A stretch of DNA of 64,000 nucleotides from the NCBI GenBank assembly GCA_035772405.1, contig JAYKKM010000439.1, positions 11,449,501 to 11,513,500 of the forward strand. The letters run 5' to 3'. Both the position numbers and the translations under genes were made by a program. This stretch comes from Chrysogorgia sp. JL179-B06 (lineage: Eukaryota > Cnidaria > Anthozoa > Scleralcyonacea > Chrysogorgiidae). A model generated the notes under the pieces. The model was not told where the DNA came from and did not search any database. It saw nothing but the letters and a program-made list of their open reading frames with translations. Numbering within the stretch: the first letter of the stretch is position 1; each line of letters opens with the position of its first letter. Below are positions 47,150 through 57,354 of this stretch, in pieces.

Positions 47150-50100
47150 TGATCAGAAAAAATTAAAATATAGTCAAAAAGATATAGATAAAATTGTAAG
47201 TTTATTTAATAAGAAAAAAGAAAGTAAGAAAAATGAAAAAATAGACGATTATTTTTCTGTTAATCATATAGAAACTATTAGTAGAGAAAAATTTAAAGTC
47301 ACTGAACAACATTTTTCTTTGGATGTTTCACGGGAAAAAACGGTTAATTTTATTAGTTTTATTCAATCGTTATCGTTGGTTTTTTCTTATTTAATTAACA
47401 TTGCGCGGGCAAATGTAAAAAGTGATGACGATTATGTTAGATTTATCTTTAGTAATGCGCCAAAAAGTTTTTTCTCTACAGCCGTTTTACCCGTGAAAGA
47501 CTTTGACGTTAAATATTTCTTAAATATTATGGAAAAATTTATGCAGAGTAATAAAGAAATAATAGCTAATGGTTGGAATAGTAAGGTAATAGTTCAAACT
47601 TTTCCCGCAGGAATAAGTACAAATAAAAAAAAAAATAGTGTATTAAGGAAAAAAAGTATTTATAATAGTTTGAATAAGGGAAATGCTACAGATAAAGGCG
47701 GTGTGAAAAGTAATATGTATGTAAAAAAATATGGCCGTAAATTTCGCACGGGTGTATTTTATATTCTTAGCCATGTATTATTTCGTACAGTGAAAGATTG
47801 CTGTTTTGCTTTAGCAATATTAGTAGGTTTATCATTTTTACAACAAGACGCTAAATATTTTATAATGAAAAGAAAACCCAATAAACCCGTGGATGATTAA
47901 TTTACGTGTGAAGAAATTCGAAATGTATATCGGGAATGTGGGATACCCGAGGGTAATGTTGATGCCACACAGTTTGAGTTAGTATATAATAATTATTAAA
48001 AAAAACAGGGTGTTGATTTGTTTGTGTATTCTGACACTCATTCCGATAATATAATTTATGATTCACGAACTGATAGTGAGGGTAATTTTATTAAATTAAC
48101 TAATGAAATTGTATGTTTATGGTTAAATAATAATCATTACGATGTAGTCTTAAGCATAAAGGAATTTTCTAAACTTAACACCAGTTCTTTTTGTGTTAAA
48201 TGTATGAGTTATTTTACACGCCATGAATATATCGATAATCACCTATGTACTACAAATAATTTAACTTGTTTACGATGTTATAAATATCCGAATAAGTGTA
48301 AAGATAAAAATAATAAACTTATTTGTAACAGTTGTGATATAATTTTTTATGATGAAAATTGTTTTACAAATCATTTAACAAATAAAATTTTTAAACCCTC
48401 TCAAAATAATTATGATCGTTTAACACCTTGTCAATATTATTTTTTTTGTAAAACCTGTAACAAAATTTGTCCGCGATTCTTTTTCATTTTTTCTAATAAA
48501 ACAGTTAAACATGATTGTAGCAAACGATTTTGTTTTCATTGTGATAAATACATGAAACAACCTCATTTTTGTTATGTGAAACCCCTTTCACTTGAATATA
48601 ACAAGGGGAAAGAAAGTGAACCCACTTTATTTTTTTTTGATTTTGAAACAAAAGTAACCGAAACTAAATTGCTCGTACCGTTTTATTGTATCGTCCAAAA
48701 GGTATGTAAAAAATGTCAACATAGTGAATTTAAAAAAACAAAAATTTTTGAAAAAAAGGATCAAGAAATTATCGATAATACTATTGAAAAAGTTAGTTGT
48801 TGTGGGAATACACAATTTATTTTTGATAACAATGTTATTGAAACTTTATGTGAATTTATGTTTGAACAAAAAAATTCCGTTTGGATAGCTCATAACGGGG
48901 GTAGATTTGATACTATTTTTATTTTAAAATATCTTTTAGAAATAAAACAGATAATACCGAATACTATAATGAACGGTACTAAAATAATGAGTTTAATAAT
49001 TAAAGAACAAAATATTAGAATCCTCAATAGTTATTTGTTTTTTAGTATGAAATTAGCCGATATTCCAAAAGCAATGGATCTTCAAGGGGAATGTAAGGGA
49101 TTTCATCCTTTTTTGAATTACGAAACATATTGATACGAAACATATGAATACAGCAACACTTAAGGAATTTGAAAAATGGTATTTAGAAAAAAAAAAAGAG
49201 AAATATATATTTCGTAAAGAGATTTATTATTATTGTTGTAGTGATGTAGATATTTTAAGAAAGGGATGTGTTAAATTTTCTACAATGATAGGCACCATAG
49301 GTCATATTACACCCTTTTATGCAAAGAATTGTATTACGATTGCTAGTTTAGCTTTGAAAGTGTATAGACTTAATTTTTTTAAAAAAAATTGTGTAGGAAT
49401 TATTCCTGCTTCGGGCTATAGGGGATGTGTAAAACAGAGTTTAATTGCTATTGATTGGTTAGATGAAATTAATCGAGAAATAGGAGGAAATTTAGAATAT
49501 ATCTGTTCACAAAATGGGGAGAAAAAAATTCTAGGACGTTTTGTCGACGGTTTTTATATTGATACGATATATCAATTTCATGGTTGTTTTTATCACGGAT
49601 GTCCCAAATGTTTTGACCCCTATGCATTAAACGTTCTTACAAACGAAAAATTTAGTAATTTATATGGAAATACGCAACGTTTTTCTTGGACAATAAAAAA
49701 TGCCGGTTACAAATTAATCGAGATGTGGGAATGTGATTATTTAGAAGAAAAAATATATACACAGAAACAATTAATTGAAAAGAAAAGAAAATTTTATCCG
49801 TTTACTCCTTTAACACCACGTGACGCATTATATGGGGGACGAACTTCCCCCGTATGTTTATTTAAAGAAACAAAACCCAACGAACGAATAAGTTATGTAG
49901 ATTTTACATCGCTATACCCTCATGTACAAAAAAATTATGATTTTCCTGTAGGTCATCCTAGTATTTTACTGGGGGAAGATTGTAATAAAATAAAAATCAA
50001 GGACATATTTGGTTTAGTAAAATGTTGTATTTCACCTCCTCGAAATATTTATTTTCCTGTTTTACCTGTTAGAATAGATGGGAAATTATTATTTCCATTA

Positions 50101-51168
50101 TGTTATAAATGTGCTGTGAATAAATGTAATAAATGTGAACATAATGAAAGCGATCGATACTTAACGGGTACTTGGACTAGTGTTGAGATTAATGTTGCTA
50201 TAGATAAGGGATATAAAATAATAGCTCTTTACGAAATATATCATTTTGAACGCAAAGAAAAAATCTTTTCACAATACGTAAATCAATTTTTAAAAATCAA
50301 ACAAGAATCTTCAGGAATTCCTACGGATTGTTTGAACGCAGATGGAAGTAAAAATGATGATAAAATTAAACAGTATTGTAATGATTATTTAAAAAATGAA
50401 AATGTTTTTTTAGATAAAGACAAAATAGAGAAAAATCCCGGATTAAGAACTATTGCAAAAACCTTTTTAAATTCGTTATGGGGAAAATTTGCCCAAAACG
50501 AAAATAATACACAAGTGTGTTTTTTAAACGATTATGAAGAATTATTAAATATTGCCAATGATAAAAGTAAAAAATTAACATCGATGGAATTTATAAACGA
50601 AACATTATTACGTTGTACATATGAAAAAATTGATGATGCAACAACACCTCTAAAAACGGGAAATGTAATCATTGCATGTTTTGTCACTGCATATGCACGT
50701 ATGAAATTATACGAGTTACTCGATACATTAGACGATCGCGTTTTATATTTTGATACAGATTCTGTTATTTATATATCTGATGAAAATAATTATACTGATG
50801 TTAAAACGGGAAATTATTTAGGAGATTTAACGAATGAATTAAATGAAAATGAATGGATAACAAATTTTTGTTCAACGGGTCCAAAATGTTACGCGTATAT
50901 AACTAATTTAAATCAGGAATGTATTCATGTGAAAGGTTTTACTTTAAAAAATGAAACAATAAAAGAAAAATTGAATTTGTTATCCTTGACACAATGTGTT
51001 AAAAATCAAGATCAGATCATCGAAATTAAATATCACAATAAAATATGTAAAGATAAACTTAATCATATTTTTATTGAGGATGAAATAAAAAAATTTTCAT
51101 TTATATTTAATAAACGTGTTGTTAAAAATAATTTTAATACGATTCCGTTTGGATTTTTAGATAACTGA
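47142..51168 (+). pseudogene. protein-primed DNA polymerase B, two in-frame TAA codons and one frameshift
   Basis: The frame from 47142 contains an OTU-like pattern (KDCCFALAI, later NHYDVVLSI). It is broken by TAA at 47898-47900 and 47997-47999, although the same frame remains coding throughout. A near-tandem duplication of TACGAAACATAT at about 49123-49144 coincides with a TGA and a shift to another frame. Exonuclease motifs FFDFETK, AHNGGRFDTI and CCSDVDIL, and polymerase motifs VDFTSLYPHV (A), FLNSLWGKFAQ (B) and YFDTDSVIY (C) are all present. The family makes linear genome copies from a terminal protein. This copy should be inactive unless stops are suppressed or are sequence errors. Confidence 0.85.
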
Positions 51169-51169
51169 A

Positions 51170-51847
51170 ATGAACAATGTTTCATTACCATTTCAACACC
51201 CTTTTATGTTAACGTTATGCGGTCCCAGCCAAAGTGAGAAAACATATTGGATATTACAATTATTGAAAAATATTAACATTATGATTACACCCGCAATTGT
51301 TAAAATTGTTTATTTATATTCAATTTATCAACCTCTGTACGCTGAAATGGAAAAAGTTCTTGCGGAAAAAACAGATATTAGTGTTGAATTTATCGATTGT
51401 CAAAAGGGTATTCCCCGCATTACTGATATACAAATGAATACCCGTGAAAATACGTTAATAATATTAGATGATCTCATGTTAGTTGCAACATCATCAAAGG
51501 AAAATCTTGAAAGAATAGATAATATTGCAACTCAAGATGTCCATCATCGTAATATTAGTGTTATTTTTACATGTCAAAATTTAACATATGGCAATGGTAA
51601 ATTGCGAAATTTACGTGTCAATAGTCAATATTATGTTATGTTTAAAAATTTAAGCGATTATAATAATATGTATACGATATGTGATAATAAAAAAATTAAT
51701 AGAAATAGATTTAATAAAGTATTAAGTGAAATTAACGAGAAACCCTATGGTTATTTGGTATTTGATAATTGTAGAAAAGGGTATGAAAATTGTAGAATTA
51801 GAACCAATGTATTTCCACATGAATCAACGATAATCTATGATTTGTAA
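51170..51847 (+). CDS. A32-type packaging ATPase with altered Walker A
   Basis: 225 residues, 1 nt after the PolB stop. The P-loop reads GPSQSEKT where GPSGSGKT is usual, so both internal glycines are replaced. Walker B TLIILDDLM is intact and TCQNLTYGNGKLRNLR follows as expected. Family and position are clear. Catalytic competence is doubtful. Confidence 0.85.
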   Translation: MNNVSLPFQHPFMLTLCGPSQSEKTYWILQLLKNINIMITPAIVKIVYLYSIYQPLYAEMEKVLAEKTDISVEFIDCQKGIPRITDIQMNTRENTLIILDDLMLVATSSKENLERIDNIATQDVHHRNISVIFTCQNLTYGNGKLRNLRVNSQYYVMFKNLSDYNNMYTICDNKKINRNRFNKVLSEINEKPYGYLVFDNCRKGYENCRIRTNVFPHESTIIYDL

Positions 51848-51971
51848 ATAAATATAAAAAGAAAAATAAATGTTTGTTAAAAAAATAAAAGAGTTGTTGA
51901 AAATCGTTTTTTAAAAAGTATATATAGTATGGGGTGTGTATATTGTGTATGAATTTTTTTTTTAAAAAATC

Positions 51972-52181
51972 ATGGCAAGAAGAAGATATAGAAGCAGGAG
52001 GGGAATTATCCTTAGAAAAAAGAAACAAAAAGGGGGTAGTGTTCTAGATATGTTTGGACCCTTGGGATCGTTAGTTGGAAATCAATTGGGAATTGGTATT
52101 CGAAAAAGAAAAAGAAAACAAAAAGGGGGTATTCGAAAAAGAAAACAAAAAGGAGGTTATAATTTTACCGGTTTGTTTTGA
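51972..52181 (+). CDS. small basic core-like protein with QKGG motifs
   Basis: 69 residues starting MARRRYRSRRG. Three KQKGG motifs and alternating Arg/Lys blocks around an apolar middle (DMFGPLGSLVGNQLGIG). Resembles adenovirus mu/VII-like DNA-condensing peptides. The GG motifs are candidate sites for the adjacent protease. Confidence 0.6.
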   Translation: MARRRYRSRRGIILRKKKQKGGSVLDMFGPLGSLVGNQLGIGIRKRKRKQKGGIRKRKQKGGYNFTGLF

Positions 52182-52246
52182 CCCATACCCCAGCTGGTTA
52201 AAATAAAAATAAAAAATCACTGTAAATAAGTTAATTTTTTGTTTAA

Positions 52247-52858
52247 TTAAAAATTGGCATTATTAAAACTACAACATGACTGATTGTTATTACTCTTACA
52301 ATTTTTTTTACATTTTTTATTATATATTCCCACGAGTACACTACCTAAAATTGTTTCTATTTTTTTTTTTAATTTAATATCATTTTTTAGTTTAATACGT
52401 TCATTTTTAAATATTTTTTGTTTATTATTATTTTCGATTTCATTACGACATTGATTGTATAAATATAATAAACTCCAATTTCCACACACGGCAGTATTTT
52501 TGGATTGTAATTGTTTACTTAGAATATATTGAAATGTTAGTCCTTTTTTTACACTATAATCATACCAATATTCACGTTTATAAAACGAGACATCTTTTGC
52601 AAAACTATCAAAAAAATACATATGTTTTTCTTTATCCACCCATATAGCAACCCAATGTTGACCGTTTTGATCTGCTTCATCCGTATTCCAAATCCAACAC
52701 GAGGGATAATAAATTTTTTTAGGAAATATATTTGCAAGAAATGTACCCAAATAATATTTATTTAAAAACTTATTTATTTTTGAAATTTTATTAATCTCGT
52801 TCGTAAATAAAAATTGGGTTAAAAAACAATGTAAATTCATTGATTTTTTCGTCGCCAT
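52247..52858 (-). CDS. adenain-like cysteine protease (virion maturation)
   Basis: 203 residues. WNTDEADQNGQHWVAIWVD contains the catalytic His, YFFDSFA the Asp, and QLQSKNTAVCGNWSLLYLY the oxyanion Gln and catalytic Cys of the adenovirus protease family (C5). Length matches the family. The C-terminus is Cys-rich (NKKCKKNCKS). Its start overlaps the upstream gene by 22 nt. It would cleave capsid and core precursors. Confidence 0.88.
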   Translation of the reverse strand: MATKKSMNLHCFLTQFLFTNEINKISKINKFLNKYYLGTFLANIFPKKIYYPSCWIWNTDEADQNGQHWVAIWVDKEKHMYFFDSFAKDVSFYKREYWYDYSVKKGLTFQYILSKQLQSKNTAVCGNWSLLYLYNQCRNEIENNNKQKIFKNERIKLKNDIKLKKKIETILGSVLVGIYNKKCKKNCKSNNNQSCCSFNNANF

Positions 52859-53520
52859 TTTCTTCGTGTTGTATAGGGTGGCGTTGAAGGTGTAGGAATG
52901 TGGGTGGTGAGTGATGTAGATGGTTCTTCGTTATTCGCAAGACCCGAAGTGGTTTTTCCCAAATTTATATAACGTTGTCGTAATTTTATATTACGTATAT
53001 AATAGGCCGGCATATGTAATTTTTTCAATTCTTTTAAAGCAACCGTCTGCTTATGTTGTGTAAGATTGAACATGTTTTGTTTGCTGACATTATGCGTTAA
53101 ATCGTATAATAAATTATGATGGTTTATTCCAACACCGTTTAATTTTATTATATCTGTACCCCCAATTTTAATTTTTTTCCTTTCAAGAAATTCTTTTATT
53201 TGTTGACCACTTGTCACAGTCGGCGTTTTCCTTACCTCGGGTGATTCATCATTGGACACCTCATTTTCAAGTTCATTACTTTTTCTTTTCATATTTTGTT
53301 GTCTTTTTAAAAAACTAACCATACTCTCTGCGACACGTTGATCATTATTAACTTTTTTCATTTCTTCTTTCATTTTATTTTTACTTTCAATAAGTTCGAA
53401 ATTATTTTTGTTGTTAATTCCCTGCAATAATTTTTCGTTTTCATGATCAGTTTTGATTAAATCTAAAATTTCATTTAATTTACTCGGATTAATTAATTGC
53501 ATTTTATTTACTTCGGTCAT
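52837..53520 (-). CDS. hypothetical virion-type protein
   Basis: 227 residues. N-terminal half is a charged coiled-coil-like region (NKMKEEMKKVNNDQRVAESM), the middle holds KIKIGGTDIIKLNG, and the C-terminus is Thr/Pro-rich with a basic end (RRKWRRKNQ). Directly upstream of the protease. Probably a structural precursor, family not recognised. Confidence 0.55.
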   Translation of the reverse strand: MTEVNKMQLINPSKLNEILDLIKTDHENEKLLQGINNKNNFELIESKNKMKEEMKKVNNDQRVAESMVSFLKRQQNMKRKSNELENEVSNDESPEVRKTPTVTSGQQIKEFLERKKIKIGGTDIIKLNGVGINHHNLLYDLTHNVSKQNMFNLTQHKQTVALKELKKLHMPAYYIRNIKLRQRYINLGKTTSGLANNEEPSTSLTTHIPTPSTPPYTTRRKWRRKNQ

Positions 53521-53703
53521 TTTTTTTTATTTGTTGGTTAAGTAATTTGTATGCTTTTTGATATATGTTGATTATACGAAAATCCTCAGATAATAATATT
53601 TTTAAATCTTTTTCTTTTATTTTGTTCTTTGAAAACTTATTCAAAATATATTTATTATCGCTGGAAAGTTGGGGAAAAGAAACTTTATTTTATTTAATTG
53701 AAC

Positions 53704-53922
53704 CTATAATGTTTCTAAAAATTTTAAATCATCTTCGCAACTTGATGAAGAAGAAGTAATGGAACTTTCACTATCCATTTCATCACTAACATCATCGCTA
53801 ACAACATCGCTATCATTTTCGCTGTCAACTTCATCCTCCTCATCATCATCTCTTGAATTATCATTTTTTCCGTCTTTTTATACCTCCTCTTTTTTTAATT
53901 CATCATTTTTTTCTTCATTCAT
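53704..53922 (-). pseudogene. short acidic protein gene with in-frame TAA
   Basis: From the ATG giving MNEEKNDELKK. Codon 15 is TAA (53878-53880), but the same frame continues for 57 codons of Asp/Ser/Glu-rich sequence to a TAG at 53704. The antisense Ser-rich frame here is a shadow. Another ATG-less open stretch follows to about 53505. Confidence 0.35.
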
Positions 53923-53927
53923 TTTTT

Positions 53928-54059
53928 TTATGCGTAAACTGAAATCGGTGGAAATACAAGAATATGTTCACGATTTAGTGGTATTTTGTTAATAACTGTT
54001 TTTTTTATTTTTGGTTTATTTATTCTATTCTTTGTTGTAATGGGTTTTGTGTTCTTCAT
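53928..54059 (-). CDS. small basic hypothetical protein (43 aa)
   Basis: Starts MKNTKPITTKNRINKPKIKK, ends ILVFPPISVYA. Very basic N-terminal half. Fits the gap between capsid gene and the acidic frame. Weak support beyond position. Confidence 0.35.
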   Translation of the reverse strand: MKNTKPITTKNRINKPKIKKTVINKIPLNREHILVFPPISVYA

Positions 54060-54095
54060 TTTTTTTGTACATCCCCTTGTTACAAATGTTGATAA

Positions 54096-55394
54096 TTAAA
54101 TGCTGTGTAATAATCTTGCAGGGGTATTTAATCCTACTCTAATTTCATTTCGAAATTCACCAACAAATATTAACGCCCCTGCCACTGTATTTTGAGAAAA
54201 ATGAAAATCCACATTAACATTTCCCGATGGTCTTATGGGTAATACTGCAAGATGAGAGTCTCTATTATCTGTTAAATCAAATGCTAATATAGAATACCCG
54301 TTTATAAAGTCATTATAAGTCATGGGCATTTCTGAATAGTTGCGATTTAATACCGAACGTAATTTTGAGTAAGCTTCAGCATGATTTTCTATTCTCCCGG
54401 AAACAGCGTTATTTACCGAAACTTCAACATTATCATAATTAGGCCAGTTAAACTCAAAAATATTATGAGTATATGATCCGTTCCAATTTGCTAATGGCGA
54501 AAATACAATATATAAACGTGTAGGAACGCTACCATTAAACACATCGATTACTTGATGTGAATTTCGTCCTGCAGCTAATGATTCAGTAATACAACGATAA
54601 TTGGTTGTATAATATAATGTTTCTTTATTATGGGTCACCATCCCTATATTAAGCGCATTTGATAATTGTTTTTTGGGTTTAAATACAGGAATTTTTATTT
54701 TAAAATCATCTAGGGTAATTATAGTATCAGCAACGGGCATATTAGCATGATTGGCACCCATCATTACAATTGTATTTAATGCCCGCGTTAAACGTAATTC
54801 AACTTTATACGCTGTGGGAATATATATTTCAGCACCACCTTCGCTAAATAATGAACAATCAATCTCATCTATCAAATACTGTGATTGATTTTGAAATGCA
54901 AGTGTTTTTTGTCTCCCTCCTGCATTTACGACAGCAGTTCCATTATGAAAACCCGCGATACTGCTCATATGTTCGGCTGTATCTAAATATGCTAAATTAA
55001 GCTCTTTAGAATCTTTATATCCCGACGGTGTTTGACGCGTTATAAATTCTATCCATGATGCAAAATGTGCAAAATTATCTGATGGCGTAATTAAATTTTC
55101 ATTTATTTTTAATTCTTTTGTTTTCCACATTGTACGAAGGGGTAATGTAATCATCGAAAACCCCGATGCTGCAGGTGATATAACTCCAGCAGCATTTCTA
55201 ATCGATACTCTAGCCATTATTTTAGCATCGCTTGTTTTCATTAATCCAACGGCGTTCCCATGTCTTGTAAACGTGTATACTGACGATTGATTATCTACAG
55301 GCGTTGCGATAATTTCCGTTTCACGACATTCCGTAAACGTATCATTATAGGGTGATGAAGTAAAAAATTGTAAAGGCTCGCTAAATAATGTCAT
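54096..55394 (-). CDS. major capsid protein (hexon-like, Polinton type)
   Basis: 432 residues from the ATG giving MTLFSEPLQF. Upstream in-frame ATG is possible. AYKVELRLTRA, TLDDFKIKIPVFKP, RLYIVFSP and the C-terminal signature YSILAFDLTDNRD...VNVDFHFSQ...ALIFVGEF belong to the double jelly-roll capsid proteins of Polintons and adintoviruses. The frame is intact. It differs strongly from the capsid protein of Polinton 1. Confidence 0.85.
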   Translation of the reverse strand: MTLFSEPLQFFTSSPYNDTFTECRETEIIATPVDNQSSVYTFTRHGNAVGLMKTSDAKIMARVSIRNAAGVISPAASGFSMITLPLRTMWKTKELKINENLITPSDNFAHFASWIEFITRQTPSGYKDSKELNLAYLDTAEHMSSIAGFHNGTAVVNAGGRQKTLAFQNQSQYLIDEIDCSLFSEGGAEIYIPTAYKVELRLTRALNTIVMMGANHANMPVADTIITLDDFKIKIPVFKPKKQLSNALNIGMVTHNKETLYYTTNYRCITESLAAGRNSHQVIDVFNGSVPTRLYIVFSPLANWNGSYTHNIFEFNWPNYDNVEVSVNNAVSGRIENHAEAYSKLRSVLNRNYSEMPMTYNDFINGYSILAFDLTDNRDSHLAVLPIRPSGNVNVDFHFSQNTVAGALIFVGEFRNEIRVGLNTPARLLHSI

Positions 55395-55434
55395 TTTTTT
55401 CCACATCTTCAATTTTTTTACTCATTTTTTTTTT

Positions 55435-55596
55435 TTAAACGTTAATTTTAAGAATATTTGAAAGTGTTCCCAACACTTGAGGAAGAAACATACCCAGTGC
55501 CAATGCTCCACCAAAACCCCCTTTTTGTATTTTTCTTCTACGCTTTCTTATTCCTCTTTTGTTTTTTCTTTTTTTGATATATTTTTTACGAGTCAT
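55435..55596 (-). CDS. pX/VI-like small basic membrane-active peptide with QKGG
   Basis: 53 residues. A Lys/Arg-rich N-terminus (RKKYIKKRKNKRGIRKRRRK) reaches IQKGG, then a Gly/Ala/Leu-rich apolar tail (FGGALALGMFLPQVLG). Cleavage after GG would separate a DNA-binding part from a membrane-active part. Sits directly upstream of the capsid gene. Confidence 0.55.
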   Translation of the reverse strand: MTRKKYIKKRKNKRGIRKRRRKIQKGGFGGALALGMFLPQVLGTLSNILKINV

Positions 55597-55710
55597 TTAT
55601 TTTATTTTTAAAAACAACAATAACCACAACAATAAAAATAATAATAATATCCACAACATTAGGATTTTTTTATATAACTTTTTTTTTATTTATACTTTTT
55701 TTTACACAGT

Positions 55711-55971
55711 CTATCTATTTTGTAAAAATCGTATTACATTTGGGTCTATTTTTTTTCTCTTTTTTTTATTATCACTTGTATAATAAGTATCTAAATTTAA
55801 ATTTGAGGGTAATCCCACACCCTCATTTAATAAAATTTCTTTCTTAGTTGGATTTTCTTTATTTTTTCTTTTCACAACAAAATATGATGATGAATAATTT
55901 TTTCCACGATTTCTACCATTTAACAATTCAGTATAATCTTCTACGGATAGTTCATTTATTTTTTCAGTCAT
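55711..55971 (-). CDS. hypothetical protein
   Basis: 86 residues from the ATG giving MTEKINELSVED. The upstream gene's TGA lies within a few nt and overlaps this start. Charged, ends KKIDPNVIRFLQNR. Function unknown. Confidence 0.5.
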   Translation of the reverse strand: MTEKINELSVEDYTELLNGRNRGKNYSSSYFVVKRKNKENPTKKEILLNEGVGLPSNLNLDTYYTSDNKKKRKKIDPNVIRFLQNR

Positions 55972-56086
55972 TATTTTTTTCTTCAAATAAATTTATATAT
56001 ATCTTAATTTCTTCACCTTTTAACGGCACGTTATTCTCATAGTTAATAAAGAACTGTAGTGATTGTTTAGCCTCTTTATCACTCAT
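55964..56086 (-). CDS. small hypothetical protein (40 aa)
   Basis: Starts MSDKEAKQSLQFF. Its ATG overlaps the upstream stop (ATGA) and its stop overlaps the downstream start. Such packing is strong circumstantial support. Confidence 0.5.
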   Translation of the reverse strand: MSDKEAKQSLQFFINYENNVPLKGEEIKIYINLFEEKNND

Positions 56087-56451
56087 AAATAAAAAATAGG
56101 GGAATTATTTTTTTCATCATTTAATGATGTATAAGGATTTTTTTCGTCAATATAAAATAATTCTTTTATAGTATATATAAAACGTTGTGTTGCATTGGAA
56201 ATAATAGTAGATGAAGAAACTGAAATCGTTCCATTATTTATTTTTTTTGATTGTGTTATTGCACTGAAATCCATTTTGTTTGCACACGTAATTCGAAATG
56301 AATTTTTGATATTTTTATATTCAATCGAATTTAAATTCCATAAAAATTTTTTCCCACTATTTACTAAAATGTAAAGAGAAAAAGGATAAAATATTTTATA
56401 TTTTTTAATTATCATTTCCCCATTTTTTTCTTCAAGAACAATCAAAAGCAT
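56083..56451 (-). CDS. hypothetical protein
   Basis: 122 residues from the ATG giving MLLIVLEEKNGEM, overlapping the penton stop as TAATG. Alternating strand-like segments (SFRITCANKMDFSAI; GTISVSSSTII) suggest a beta fold. Function unknown. Confidence 0.5.
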   Translation of the reverse strand: MLLIVLEEKNGEMIIKKYKIFYPFSLYILVNSGKKFLWNLNSIEYKNIKNSFRITCANKMDFSAITQSKKINNGTISVSSSTIISNATQRFIYTIKELFYIDEKNPYTSLNDEKNNSPIFYL

Positions 56452-57340
56452 TATGTTGAATGTATTAAACAATCAATACTAAGCGTTCCTGAATCAAAAG
56501 GAACTAATTTTCCTGTAGTATCTTTAACTTTAATATGAATTTCTCTTATAATGTCTTTTTTTAATTTTCTCAATGATTTTGGGGGACTATAACAAATTAA
56601 TTGTCCATTCCCCCCACCACCTTGTCGATTCCATTGAATGGGGACTGTTGTTAACAATTCGGCACAACTATCACCAACTAACCCCAGTTCTATTTCATCA
56701 CAATATATAAACATTTTATTTAATCCATCGGATACATCGGGTAAGTAATCAAAATGTTTAGAAAAAAGGGTTCGAGGTGTAGGGTTATCTTTTTTTATTT
56801 CAAACAAGAGAGGTACGATTTCAAGATCTTTTTCATTTTTTAAACCTAGCATAAAAGCTAATTTTTTTGAAAATAATATATTAATCTTTTGATTAAAAGA
56901 AGCATATTGAATACCCTTTTTTCTATTGTAGTCTTGTTAGATAATCGAAATTCATTTACCCGTAACCCATCGACTGCTTTATTCGCATTTTCATATACCC
57001 AATACTCAATCTCAACATTAACATTAATAATTACTTTCCCATTTGACCCGATGGTACAAAAAATTTCAAATCCTTCTAAGATATTATTTAAAAATATAAT
57101 TAATGAAGATAAATCATAAATTCCGTCGGGTATAATAAATTTATCCGATGTAAAAACGAACTCACTGTTTGCGTATACCGTATTATTAATTTCTTCGGGT
57201 ATAAAATTCTTATAGGTTATGATAAATGAAAAAAAACATTCATCACCTACAATATTTTTAGTTGTTTGGGGATAACAAATTTGTAAAACTTATAAAAAAC
57301 ATTCATTGTTCAAAGCATCAATAGGCTGTGCAATTTTCAT
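56451..57340 (-). pseudogene. penton / minor capsid protein with in-frame TAA at codon 17
   Basis: The C-terminal half shows the Polinton penton pattern KMFIYCDEIELGLVGDSCAELL followed by IHIKVKDTTGKLVPFDSGTL. FIIPDGIYDLSSLI upstream matches the I-P-x-G-Y-x(4)-L motif. The frame is open back to an ATG at 57340 except for one TAA at 57290-57292. No other ATG precedes 56852 in frame, so this stop would abolish most of the protein. Confidence 0.65.
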
Positions 57341-57354
57341 TTCAAAATCATTAA

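Noticed and set aside
53759..53992. Ser-rich plus-strand frame
   Set aside because: Antisense shadow of the Asp/Glu-rich minus-strand gene.
56889..57119. Plus-strand frame opposite the penton gene
   Set aside because: Antisense to a region whose minus strand shows the penton motif in an open frame.
44481..57340. Alternative genetic code with TAA as sense codon in element 2
   Set aside because: The long intact genes (capsid, integrase, protease, the C-terminal PolB part) contain no TAA, and many genes end in TAA at expected lengths. Decay or sequence error is simpler.
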